Assembly: GCA_028817635.1 (NCBI GenBank) | Contig: JAPPPH010000140.1 | Location: 1 to 8,868 of the forward strand | DNA: 8,868 bases | Origin: Verrucomicrobiales bacterium | GTDB taxonomy: Bacteria > Verrucomicrobiota > Verrucomicrobiia > Limisphaerales > UBA1096 | Direction: 5' to 3' | In this document: positions 1-5,552 of the stretch, one piece after another | Layout of the letters: each line of letters starts with the position of its first letter | Numbering within the stretch: position 1 is the stretch's first letter | Program-made: the position numbers and the translations under genes | Notes under the pieces: model-generated | Told to the model about the DNA's origin: nothing | Databases searched by the model: none | Seen by the model: the letters and a program-made list of their open reading frames with translations, nothing else

Positions 1-59
1 GCCATGACAAGGCTGAGTAATAATATCCCGGCTTGGCCAAGCGCAGAAACCCACCCCAT
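1..59 (-). CDS. Possible N-terminus of an unidentified membrane or exported protein (partial)
   Basis: Reading leftward from an ATG at 57-59, the frame stays open for 19 codons to the window edge and encodes MGWVSALGQAGILLLSLVMA. The short start followed by a hydrophobic run would suit a signal peptide or first membrane segment. It would lie 42 bp downstream of the fliD stop on the same strand, so it could be the next gene of a flagellar operon, but it does not resemble the start of FliS. I see no Shine-Dalgarno sequence. The GCTTGGCCAAGC palindrome falls inside it and is read as LGQA. The opposite strand is also open here, from position 1 to a TAG at 73-75, so the end of a plus-strand gene is an alternative. 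With so few codons this is a tentative call and no function can be assigned. Confidence 0.3.
   Translation of the reverse strand, partial: MGWVSALGQAGILLLSLVM
31..42. repeat. Iterated palindrome GCTTGGCCAAGC, copy 1 (exact)
   Basis: This is an exact 12-bp self-complementary copy, followed by G, in the short region beyond the fliD stop codon. It is one of seven copies in the window with at most one mismatch. It is either intergenic or within the first codons of a partial minus-strand gene, where it would read LGQA. Confidence 0.85.
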
Positions 60-101
60 GTTGCGTTTGTTATAGTTAATCATATAAATATAGTGTGATT
101 G

Positions 102-3100
102 TTAGGCGAATCGCTTGGTTAAAAACTGCATCTCCTGATTGGTCTTGGCCTGGGCCTTTTCCATTTCAACAAAACTGCGTGTCAACTGATCCTTGACCGC
201 CTGCGCCCGCTTTTCCAATTCGGTGATACGCTTTTCGATACGATCAATCTCCTTTGTATAGTTGTCCCGGTGGTCGACCAGTGCGCCCTCCGTCCCGTAA
301 AAGTCACCTAGTAGCAGGGCGGTATAGTCTTGGACGACATCGGCCATACCCTCAGCCTCCGAATAGTCCGCCGTGGCGCCGTCCCCGTAGTCAGTAACCG
401 TTTCGGTCGCAAAGAACTTTTGCACGTCCCCCATGTTTTCCCGCAGAGCCGTGTCGAGGGCGGATTCATCCTTCAGGTTGATCTGGTTATCATAACCGTT
501 GCCGCCGAAACCAAGATCGCTCAATCGGGAAAAGGTACTGCCGGCTCCACTCATCTCCCCCATCGTTTTGCTGCGCAGCTCGGAACCAATCTCTGCCACC
601 AACCGGTCGTTCGATAAGGCACCGGCGGTGACCTTACCATCCGAGTCGGTCGTCACTGCGGTGTGCATGGAGATCAGCGACTGGGTCTTGCTGATTTGTG
701 ACACAAAATCCTTGATCGCATTCTTCACCTTGTCGGTGTCACTCGCAACGGTGGCGGTCACGGCGTTGGCCGAGGCGTTCAGCAGGTATTGGTCGCCCGT
801 CCCTGAGTCCCCGATGTTTACGGCGTTCGTCCCTGCGGTCGCATCAGATGAGGAGGTGTGAAGCGACACCTTGTTACCGGACAATGCCCGCACGTAATAC
901 GAGGTCTGCGCCGACACACCGCTCATCAGGGCGGACGGTGCGTAAAACTTCACGAGATCTCCGGTGGTCAATCCGTGGGAATTGGTCGTCGTCAGGACAT
1001 TGTTACTGCTGTCCACCGTGCCGATCCGATGACCGGCTCCCACGAGGTTCGCTGTCACCGACAGGCCGGACACGCCGGAACTGTCCTCGGTGATCGTGTT
1101 TGAGTGACTGGTCAGGATGTTGCCTCCGTTCAATGCGTAGAGCATGTCGTTGCCACGGGTCAGTGACGCCTGATCCGCGCTTTCGGTGTCGGAGACCGTG
1201 TTAGTCCAATAACCGGTGAGCGAGGTTGCGGACGAGGCCGCATCAGCCGTCAGGGTCAGTTTCGCTCCGTTGACAAAGTGAAACGATTGCCCGGTCAAAA
1301 ACGACTCACTTCGAGAAACGGTGGCCTCGGAGGCGCTGAGATTTCCCGAGAGGGCACCGGTCAAAGTCGTCGCCCCGGAGGCCGGGTCTGCCGTCAGCGT
1401 GAGTATGCCCCCATTGGCAAATCGAATGCGGTCTCCCACGGAGAAGTTTTCCGAATTGCTGCCGACCGTGATACTTTGCACCAGATAACCGACCTCATTG
1501 TCCGCCAGCGCACCGCCAGACAACGAACCGCTCAGGGTTGTGTCATTGGCTGCCGCATCGGCATCCAATGTGAACGTGGCACCGTTACCGAACCGAATCA
1601 CATCACCACTGGTCAGAGCCGTCCCAAGTGAATCCACCGTCAACGACGTGGCCCCACTTGAGTACCCGGCGGAATAATTAATCTTGGCCGACTTCGCCGT
1701 GGCAGCCGAACTCACCGTCAGGCTCGTCGGCGAGGCAATGTTAAACGTGCCGGATTTGTAGCCGGTTTCGTCATTCGTCAGCGTGGCTCCCGTCAATGTA
1801 CCGTACAATGTCGTCGCCCCGGCGGAGGCATTTGCGCTGAGGACAAGTTTGCCTCCGTTTTCGAAATAAATTGAATCCCCGCTGCTAAGCGAAGAGGCCG
1901 TGGTATCAACAGTGATGCCGCTCGAAGTATAGTCTCCCGTACCGTAACCGGTGGCGTTGTTTATGCTCACCGAGGTGCTCGCGGATTGTGCTCCGTTGGC
2001 CTGGATGGGTTCAGAAGCCAGCTTGACCGCCTGCAGAAAATTGCCCTTCACATCCTCAAGGCTGATTCCAACGTCCCCTGTGCTCGTATTGGTCAAAAGG
2101 AATCGATCATTCACACCGTCATAACTGGCCACAACACCCGCCCCGGATTGGGTGATGCCGGCAAGGATCGAGCCGACTGTATCATCGCTGTTCCACTCAA
2201 TGGTTCTGCCGTTTACACGAAAGCTGCCTGTCGTCCCAATGAGGGAGGTGTTGAAGTTTGCCCCGGTAAGAGTTGAGGCCACGCTGATGCCGCCCAGTTT
2301 ATAAACACTGCTTACGGAACTCGTCCCGTTGTTATTCAGGCGCGACGCAGTCAGGAAGTTACTGGTGTCATTGGAACTACCCAGCACCAACGTTTTGCCG
2401 GAGGCCGAACTCAACGTAATCTTGTCGGTGGATGCGCTGTACGAAACGGACAAGTCCGAATCGGCGTCGGTAATTTTTTTGAAGATACTCGCCAACGAGT
2501 CAGTGGTTTCAACTGTGATGATGGAGTCGTTGATCGTGAACGTGCCAGTTGTGGCCTTTACCCCAAAACCGTTATTGGCGATATAGGTCGATCCGTTCTC
2601 GTCATCGGAGATGCTACCGCTCAGCGTACCGGACAAACTCGTCGTACCGACCGATGCATCGGCATCCAACGTGAATTTCGCCCCGTTCTTGAATACCAGC
2701 ACATCCCCATTACTCAGGGAGGTGGTTAACGCATCGACGGTTAGGCTTGTGGCCCCATCGACGGCCGCCCCGTTGGCCGTCAACCAGTCAACCTGGCGAC
2801 CTGCGTCCGATCCCCCCTTTTGCTCAGCCGTCGTTGCCCGTTGATAAAACTCAAACTTGTACGACCCCAACGCCGCTCCAGACTCCACCTTGGCCGTGCC
2901 CACCGACTCATCCGAAACCGATGTCGTCCTCGATTGATACAGTTTTTCGTCCTTGAGAGTCTTGGCCTTGCTTTCCACCGATGATAGCTCGTCCTTGATG
3001 TTGCCCAGCAATTGGTTTCGACGGGAGACATCGTATTGCTCGCGCCGGGCACGACGCTGCGGCGCGCGCTCGATCTCGACCAATTGATCGACCACGGACT

Positions 3101-3143
3101 TCCAATCAAAGCCCGAAGCCAGTCCTGAAAGGCTTAAATCCAT
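102..3143 (-). CDS. fliD: Flagellar hook-associated protein 2 / filament cap FliD, unusually long and modular
   Basis: FliD caps the growing flagellar filament outside the cell and promotes flagellin folding. The start fits the family: a short methionine leader followed by SGLASGFDWKSVVDQLVEIE and a heptad-like region to about residue 70 (FliD_N). Residues about 198-250 and 305-365 look like flagellin hook IN motifs (GTFTIND..., GSFRVNG...). Five beta-rich repeats occupy about 131-183 and 409-656. FliD_C follows from about 660, with DTDKVKNAIKDFVSQISKTQ near 802-821, SRLSDLGFGGNG near 872-883 and a coiled coil near 958-1010. I see no cysteine in 1013 residues, as is common for secreted flagellar axial proteins. 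Typical FliD proteins are about 450-700 aa, so this one is greatly enlarged in its exposed middle. It is divergent from the propeller gene and no other certain flagellar gene is in view. No clear Shine-Dalgarno precedes the ATG, but the family match fixes the start. The family call is firm; the extra modules are interpreted from pattern. Confidence 0.93.
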   Translation of the reverse strand: MDLSLSGLASGFDWKSVVDQLVEIERAPQRRARREQYDVSRRNQLLGNIKDELSSVESKAKTLKDEKLYQSRTTSVSDESVGTAKVESGAALGSYKFEFYQRATTAEQKGGSDAGRQVDWLTANGAAVDGATSLTVDALTTSLSNGDVLVFKNGAKFTLDADASVGTTSLSGTLSGSISDDENGSTYIANNGFGVKATTGTFTINDSIITVETTDSLASIFKKITDADSDLSVSYSASTDKITLSSASGKTLVLGSSNDTSNFLTASRLNNNGTSSVSSVYKLGGISVASTLTGANFNTSLIGTTGSFRVNGRTIEWNSDDTVGSILAGITQSGAGVVASYDGVNDRFLLTNTSTGDVGISLEDVKGNFLQAVKLASEPIQANGAQSASTSVSINNATGYGTGDYTSSGITVDTTASSLSSGDSIYFENGGKLVLSANASAGATTLYGTLTGATLTNDETGYKSGTFNIASPTSLTVSSAATAKSAKINYSAGYSSGATSLTVDSLGTALTSGDVIRFGNGATFTLDADAAANDTTLSGSLSGGALADNEVGYLVQSITVGSNSENFSVGDRIRFANGGILTLTADPASGATTLTGALSGNLSASEATVSRSESFLTGQSFHFVNGAKLTLTADAASSATSLTGYWTNTVSDTESADQASLTRGNDMLYALNGGNILTSHSNTITEDSSGVSGLSVTANLVGAGHRIGTVDSSNNVLTTTNSHGLTTGDLVKFYAPSALMSGVSAQTSYYVRALSGNKVSLHTSSSDATAGTNAVNIGDSGTGDQYLLNASANAVTATVASDTDKVKNAIKDFVSQISKTQSLISMHTAVTTDSDGKVTAGALSNDRLVAEIGSELRSKTMGEMSGAGSTFSRLSDLGFGGNGYDNQINLKDESALDTALRENMGDVQKFFATETVTDYGDGATADYSEAEGMADVVQDYTALLLGDFYGTEGALVDHRDNYTKEIDRIEKRITELEKRAQAVKDQLTRSFVEMEKAQAKTNQEMQFLTKRFA
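762..1034 (-). other. Inserted phage-tail-like beta module inside FliD_C
   Basis: This covers approximately residues 704-794 of FliD. The segment includes NSHGLTTGDLVKFY, a TSYYVRALSGNKVSLH stretch and ATAGTNAVNIGDSGTG. This layout (HGL..GD.V.., YYV......, a final GTG) recalls modules I associate with phage tail fibres and large bacterial surface proteins. It sits between SGLSVTANLVGAG and VTATVASDTDKVKNAIKDFV, which in ordinary FliD proteins run on from each other. It is therefore best read as an insertion into FliD_C. The edges are approximate and the phage resemblance is from memory, not from a search. Confidence 0.6.
1176..1919 (-). repeat. Four tandem beta-rich repeats (R2-R5) within FliD
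   Basis: Residues about 409-656 hold four diverged units that share the pattern (G)D.I.F.NG..LTL.A.A..GATTL.G.L.G.L..NE. R2 is about 409-462, R3 about 497-553, R4 about 561-605 and R5 about 612-656. Each has an FxNG turn, an alternating hydrophobic strand and a TTLxGxLxG strand. A degenerate relative (R1) lies upstream. The units are not identical, which indicates old duplication with drift. Confidence 0.8.
2595..2753 (-). repeat. First beta-rich repeat unit (R1) within FliD
   Basis: Residues about 131-183 begin GATSLTVDALTTSLSNGDVL, continue FKNGAKFTLDADASVGTTSL and end SGTLSGSISDDENGS. R3 matches it most closely (TSLTVDSLGTALTSGDVIRF, then GNGATFTLDADA). The two share a 20-base DNA stretch with one difference, at 2656-2675 and 1555-1574. 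R1 is separated from R2-R5 by about 225 residues that carry flagellin-IN-like segments. Confidence 0.75.
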
Positions 3144-3182
3144 CTATTTTGATTAAAAAACCGACAAAAAACCGGGTCTTAC

Positions 3183-3253
3183 TTAGCAAATAATGTGCCG
3201 GATGCCATTTTTCAGGCAATACGCAGCTTGGCCAAGCGGGGCATATTTGCTAA
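3183..3253. repeat. Inverted repeat TTAGCAAATA / TATTTGCTAA enclosing a palindrome copy
   Basis: The arms at 3183-3192 and 3244-3253 are perfect reverse complements over 10 bp. Just inside, TGCC (3196-3199) can pair with GGCA (3240-3243) after a small bulge. The exact GCTTGGCCAAGC copy at 3226-3237 is enclosed. It could be an operator, an RNA structure in the leader of the propeller gene, or the ends of a small inserted element. No target-site duplication is evident. Confidence 0.55.
3226..3237. repeat. Iterated palindrome GCTTGGCCAAGC, copy 2 (exact)
   Basis: Exact copy in the divergent region, inside the inverted repeat and followed by GGGG. If translation began at the upstream GTG (3195) it would be read as SLAKR. 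I place it upstream of the true start. Confidence 0.85.
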
Positions 3254-3266
3254 ACGCCGTCCCAGT

Positions 3267-4898
3267 ATGGCCGATTCGTCATCTTTAAAGACTTCTTCCC
3301 GCCCTCGTTGGTGGCCAGCCATCTTCATTTGCGTCGGGCTGTTTATTGCGCTCGTGGTCATTTGGAACACCGGCACCGACAACCGTCAGATGCAGGTGTT
3401 ACGCACCCTCTCCGGTCTGGTAATCTCGGGTACTCTTCTGCTGGCATGGGCGTTGTTCTTCTCGCGCTTGGCCAAGTGGACGCGGTTAAAGATCCTCGGC
3501 TGTGTGGCAGGAGGAATTATCGTTTTTCTTGGCTGCTTCCGGTTCAGCCAGTTCAGCGGGAACATGGTACCGATCTTTGAATGGCGCTGGGCCAAGCGCG
3601 ACCTGCCAACCACAGACAGCCAACCCACGGCCAAACCGACCGGGCAACCGGAGGCACACCGCTTGGCCAAGCTTTCGTTTCCGCAGTTTCTCGGGCCAAG
3701 CCGAGACTGCAAAGTGCCCGGCCCCGATCTCGCCACGGATTGGAGCGCCAACCCGCCGACCGAACTTTGGCGTCAACCCATCGGCGCGGCGTGGTCCGGC
3801 TTCGCCATCGCCGGGCACCGTGCCGTCACTCAGGAGCAGCGCGAGGAAAACGAGGCCACCGTCTGCTACGACATCGAGACCGGCAAGGTGCTTTGGCTCA
3901 CGGAAAACCCCGGCCACTACAACACCGCCATCGCCGGTGAAGGCCCGCGGGCAACGCCGACCATTTTTGAAAACAAGGTGTACGCCCTAGGCGCCGAGGG
4001 CATCCTGAGCTGCCTCGACCTCCATTCCGGCAGCCAGATTTGGCAGCGCAACATCGCGGTCGACGCCGGCCTGGCCATCGATGGGCCAAGCGATCAAACC
4101 GGCGCATCCAAGCCCCGCAACAAAAGTAAGGAGTGGGGATTCAGCAGTGCTCCTCTGATTCATGAGGACAAAGTGATCGTGAGCGCGGGCGGCAAAGACG
4201 GCAAATCCCTTATCGCCTACGCCGCCGACTCCGGCGAACCGGTCTGGTTCGGCGGCAGCAGTCGCGCCGGTTACAGCTCGGCACTCACCGCAACCATCCT
4301 CGGCGAGGAACAGATCCTGATTTTCAATCAGGACGGCCTCGCCGCTCACGACCCGGAGGACGGAGCAGTCCGTTGGACTTTCGAGTGGGGCGCACCCCAC
4401 CCGCACGTGTCAATGCCTCTGATCCTCTCCGAAAATCGGGTGTTGCTCAGCCTCGGTTATGGCAACGGCAGCAAGCTGGTGGAGCTGTCAAAAGACGGCG
4501 ACCAATTCACAACCAAGCAACTCTGGCACTCGCGCCGCATGAAGGCCAAGTTCACCAATCTCATCCATCACAACGACCATATCTTTGGATTAGACGACGG
4601 TATCTTTGCCTGCATGGAGTTAAACCGCGGACGGCCCACGTGGAAGGACGGCCGCTATGGCCACGGCCAAGTTTTGCTGCGAAATAACCACATTCTCGTC
4701 ATGGCCGAGATGGGCGAAATCATCCTGCTGGAAGCCAATCCGGAGAAACATTCCGAACTCACGCGCTTCACCGCGCTCGATGGCAAAACCTGGAATCCGC
4801 CCGCCCTCGCCGGGGAATTCCTGCTAGTCCGCAATCATAAGGAAGCCGCCTGTTACAAGCTCCCGCTGGCGAACGCCGCAACCGTGGCTGCTCAATGA
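3267..4898 (+). CDS. Membrane-anchored PQQ-like (BamB-type) beta-propeller protein
   Basis: The N-terminus carries three likely membrane helices (residues about 15-35, 45-66 and 74-93 from the ATG at 3267). A proline/threonine/glutamine-rich linker (about 112-131) leads to a propeller of the PQQ_2/BamB type. It begins at FPQFLGPSRDCKVPG, and blades show recurring patterns such as ATVCYDIETGKVLWLTENPG, ILSCLDLHSGSQIWQRNI and SLIAYAADSGEPVWFGGSSR. Positive charges before TM1 and between TM2 and TM3 place the propeller outside the cytoplasm. Members of this family often serve as scaffolds and need not bind PQQ, and I see no basis for naming a substrate. A GTG start at 3195 would add 24 residues that read through the inverted repeat and a palindrome copy, so I prefer the ATG; neither has a clear Shine-Dalgarno. 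The stop overlaps the start of the next gene. Four palindrome-related copies lie inside the gene, at 3466, 3586, 3661 and, degenerate, 4080. Confidence 0.88.
   Translation: MADSSSLKTSSRPRWWPAIFICVGLFIALVVIWNTGTDNRQMQVLRTLSGLVISGTLLLAWALFFSRLAKWTRLKILGCVAGGIIVFLGCFRFSQFSGNMVPIFEWRWAKRDLPTTDSQPTAKPTGQPEAHRLAKLSFPQFLGPSRDCKVPGPDLATDWSANPPTELWRQPIGAAWSGFAIAGHRAVTQEQREENEATVCYDIETGKVLWLTENPGHYNTAIAGEGPRATPTIFENKVYALGAEGILSCLDLHSGSQIWQRNIAVDAGLAIDGPSDQTGASKPRNKSKEWGFSSAPLIHEDKVIVSAGGKDGKSLIAYAADSGEPVWFGGSSRAGYSSALTATILGEEQILIFNQDGLAAHDPEDGAVRWTFEWGAPHPHVSMPLILSENRVLLSLGYGNGSKLVELSKDGDQFTTKQLWHSRRMKAKFTNLIHHNDHIFGLDDGIFACMELNRGRPTWKDGRYGHGQVLLRNNHILVMAEMGEIILLEANPEKHSELTRFTALDGKTWNPPALAGEFLLVRNHKEAACYKLPLANAATVAAQ
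3466..3477. repeat. Iterated palindrome, copy 3 (one mismatch)
   Basis: GCTTGGCCAAGT, preceded by C. It lies within the propeller gene and is read as RLAKW in the short basic loop between predicted membrane helices 2 and 3. Confidence 0.75.
3586..3597. repeat. Iterated palindrome, copy 4 (one mismatch)
   Basis: GCTGGGCCAAGC, with C before and G after. It is read as RWAKR just after the third membrane helix, at the start of the linker to the propeller. Confidence 0.75.
3661..3672. repeat. Iterated palindrome, copy 5 (exact)
   Basis: GCTTGGCCAAGC, preceded by C. It is read as RLAKL at the end of the linker, immediately before the first propeller strand. With copy 4 it brackets the low-complexity linker. 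Confidence 0.85.
4080..4091. repeat. Degenerate palindrome copy (two mismatches)
   Basis: GATGGGCCAAGC followed by G matches 10 of 12 core positions. It is read in a different frame from copies 3-5, as DGPSD, in a polar insert loop of the propeller (near DQTGASKPRNKSKE). It could be coincidence, but the intact GGCCAAGCG half matches the better copies. Confidence 0.4.
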
Positions 4899-5527
4899 AG
4901 GAGGATTTCATTCGTCGCAAGGAACGCTGGGCAAAAAAAATGTCCGGCAGGGAACGTCCGACTCGACCGAACGCCGGGCGGCTCCCTCCCGGCCAGCATG
5001 AGGTAAATAACTTTCCCGTGCTCGATCTCGGCGTGCACCCGGAGATCCCGCTCGACGAGTGGCAGTTAAAAATCCACGGCGAAGTCGAAAACCCGGTGAC
5101 GCTCAACTGGGAACAGTTCATGGCCCTGCCCCAGTTCACCGACGTCAGCGATTTTCACTGCGTCACCACCTGGAGCCAGTTCGATATGGAATTTGAGGGC
5201 GTGGCATTTTTCACGCTGACAGAACTGATCAAGCCAAGGCCAAGCGCGAGCCATCTTTTCTTCACCGGGTACGACGACTACACGACCAACACCACGCTTG
5301 ACGCCTGCATGGACGACGATGTGATGATCGCTCACTCGTGGAATGGCCAACCGTTGACGCTCGAGCACGGCGGCCCGGCGCGCATGATCATCCCCAAGCT
5401 CTACGCGTGGAAGGGTGCCAAGTTCATCCGTGAAATCGAATTTCGCGATCACGACGAGCTTGGTTTCTGGGAACAGCGCGGCTACTCGAACACCGCCGAC
5501 CCGTTCGTTGAAGACCGTTTCTCCTGA
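4895..5527 (+). CDS. Sulfite-oxidase-like molybdopterin oxidoreductase (YuiH/COG2041 type), cytoplasmic
   Basis: This is a 210-aa protein of the SUOX/MsrP molybdopterin fold. Residues 28-45 (GRLPPGQHEVNNFPVLDL) and the DEWQLKIHGEVENPVTLNWE segment (about 54-73) match the start of the catalytic domain. SDFHCVTTWSQFD (85-97) holds the family's molybdenum-ligand cysteine, here Cys89. HGGPARMIIPKLYAWKGAKF (158-177) is the other family signature. There is no signal peptide, haem domain or dimerisation domain, so it belongs with the short stand-alone cytoplasmic members rather than exported MsrP. Substrate and electron partner are unknown for most of this group. The ATG overlaps the upstream stop as ATGA, which suggests translational coupling with the propeller gene. 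An AAGGAGG at 4898-4904 lies just inside the reading frame, 5 nt before an in-frame ATT codon, so a slightly later start is possible. The conserved RRKE segment makes starts further downstream unlikely. Confidence 0.9.
   Translation: MKEDFIRRKERWAKKMSGRERPTRPNAGRLPPGQHEVNNFPVLDLGVHPEIPLDEWQLKIHGEVENPVTLNWEQFMALPQFTDVSDFHCVTTWSQFDMEFEGVAFFTLTELIKPRPSASHLFFTGYDDYTTNTTLDACMDDDVMIAHSWNGQPLTLEHGGPARMIIPKLYAWKGAKFIREIEFRDHDELGFWEQRGYSNTADPFVEDRFS
4898..4904 (+). promoter_or_regulatory. Strong Shine-Dalgarno-like AAGGAGG just inside the molybdopterin gene
   Basis: This is a perfect anti-16S match that begins 3 bp after the annotated ATG, in a window where most genes lack one. It is followed after 5 nt (ATTTC) by the in-frame codon ATT at 4910-4912. 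It may set an ATT start, help reinitiation at the overlapping ATGA, or simply encode Lys-Glu-Asp by chance. Confidence 0.35.
5234..5245. repeat. Weak palindrome-related site (three mismatches)
   Basis: CCAAGGCCAAGC followed by GCG keeps the GGCCAAGCG half but not the left half. It is read as PRPSAS in a probable loop of the molybdopterin protein. It is listed as a possible eroded copy only. Confidence 0.25.
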
Positions 5528-5539
5528 ACTTGGCCAAGC
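5528..5539. repeat. Iterated palindrome, copy 6 (one mismatch), in the convergent spacer
   Basis: ACTTGGCCAAGC followed by G begins on the base after the TGA stop of the molybdopterin gene. It fills most of the 17-bp gap between two convergent genes. It contributes the left arm of the hairpin at 5531-5552. Confidence 0.8.
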
Positions 5540-5552
5540 GCCGCTTAGGCCA
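5531..5552. terminator. Candidate bidirectional hairpin between convergent genes
   Basis: GGCCAAGC (5532-5539) can pair with GCTT and GGCC (5543-5546 and 5548-5551) around a GCC loop, with A5547 bulged, and T5531-A5552 extends the stem. It overlaps the stop codon of the DUF1501 gene and directly follows the stop of the molybdopterin gene, so it could end or protect both transcripts. There is no U-tract on either side, so it is not a classical intrinsic terminator. Confidence 0.4.

Larger units (their letters stand above)
3144..3266. promoter_or_regulatory. Divergent intergenic control region between fliD and the propeller gene
   Basis: The starts of two divergent genes face each other across this AT-rich stretch, so both promoters should lie here. 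Visible elements are two AAAAAACCG direct repeats at 3155-3163 and 3166-3174 (11 bp apart), an inverted repeat with 10-bp arms at 3183-3192 and 3244-3253, and an exact palindrome copy at 3226-3237. I could not find a convincing sigma-70, sigma-28 or sigma-54 promoter on either strand. If the propeller gene started at the GTG at 3195, the right half of this region would be coding. Confidence 0.5.

Noticed and set aside
1176..1919. A CRISPR-like or tandem DNA repeat array
   Set aside because: The units are diverged at DNA level, lie in a single reading frame and are conserved as protein. There are no short identical repeats with unique spacers.
330..3109. Many open frames of 60-120 codons on both strands across the fliD gene
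   Set aside because: They overlap a gene whose start, domains and C-terminus all match FliD. The frames have skewed composition, no recognisable domains and no start signals, so they are antisense or out-of-frame shadows.
3183..3253. A MITE or insertion sequence with terminal inverted repeats
   Set aside because: Only 10-bp arms are visible, there is no target-site duplication, no second copy in the window and no transposase. It is kept only as an inverted repeat of unknown role.
3690..3701. GGGCCAAGC at the start of the propeller domain as another palindrome copy
   Set aside because: It matches only 8 of 12 positions, and it encodes the family-typical FLGPSR motif, so protein constraint explains it.
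3486..3917. A 143-codon minus-strand open frame, and similar frames at 3386-3751 and 3987-4406
   Set aside because: They lie opposite the clear propeller gene. GC-rich codon use leaves the antisense frames open, and the translations show no family features.
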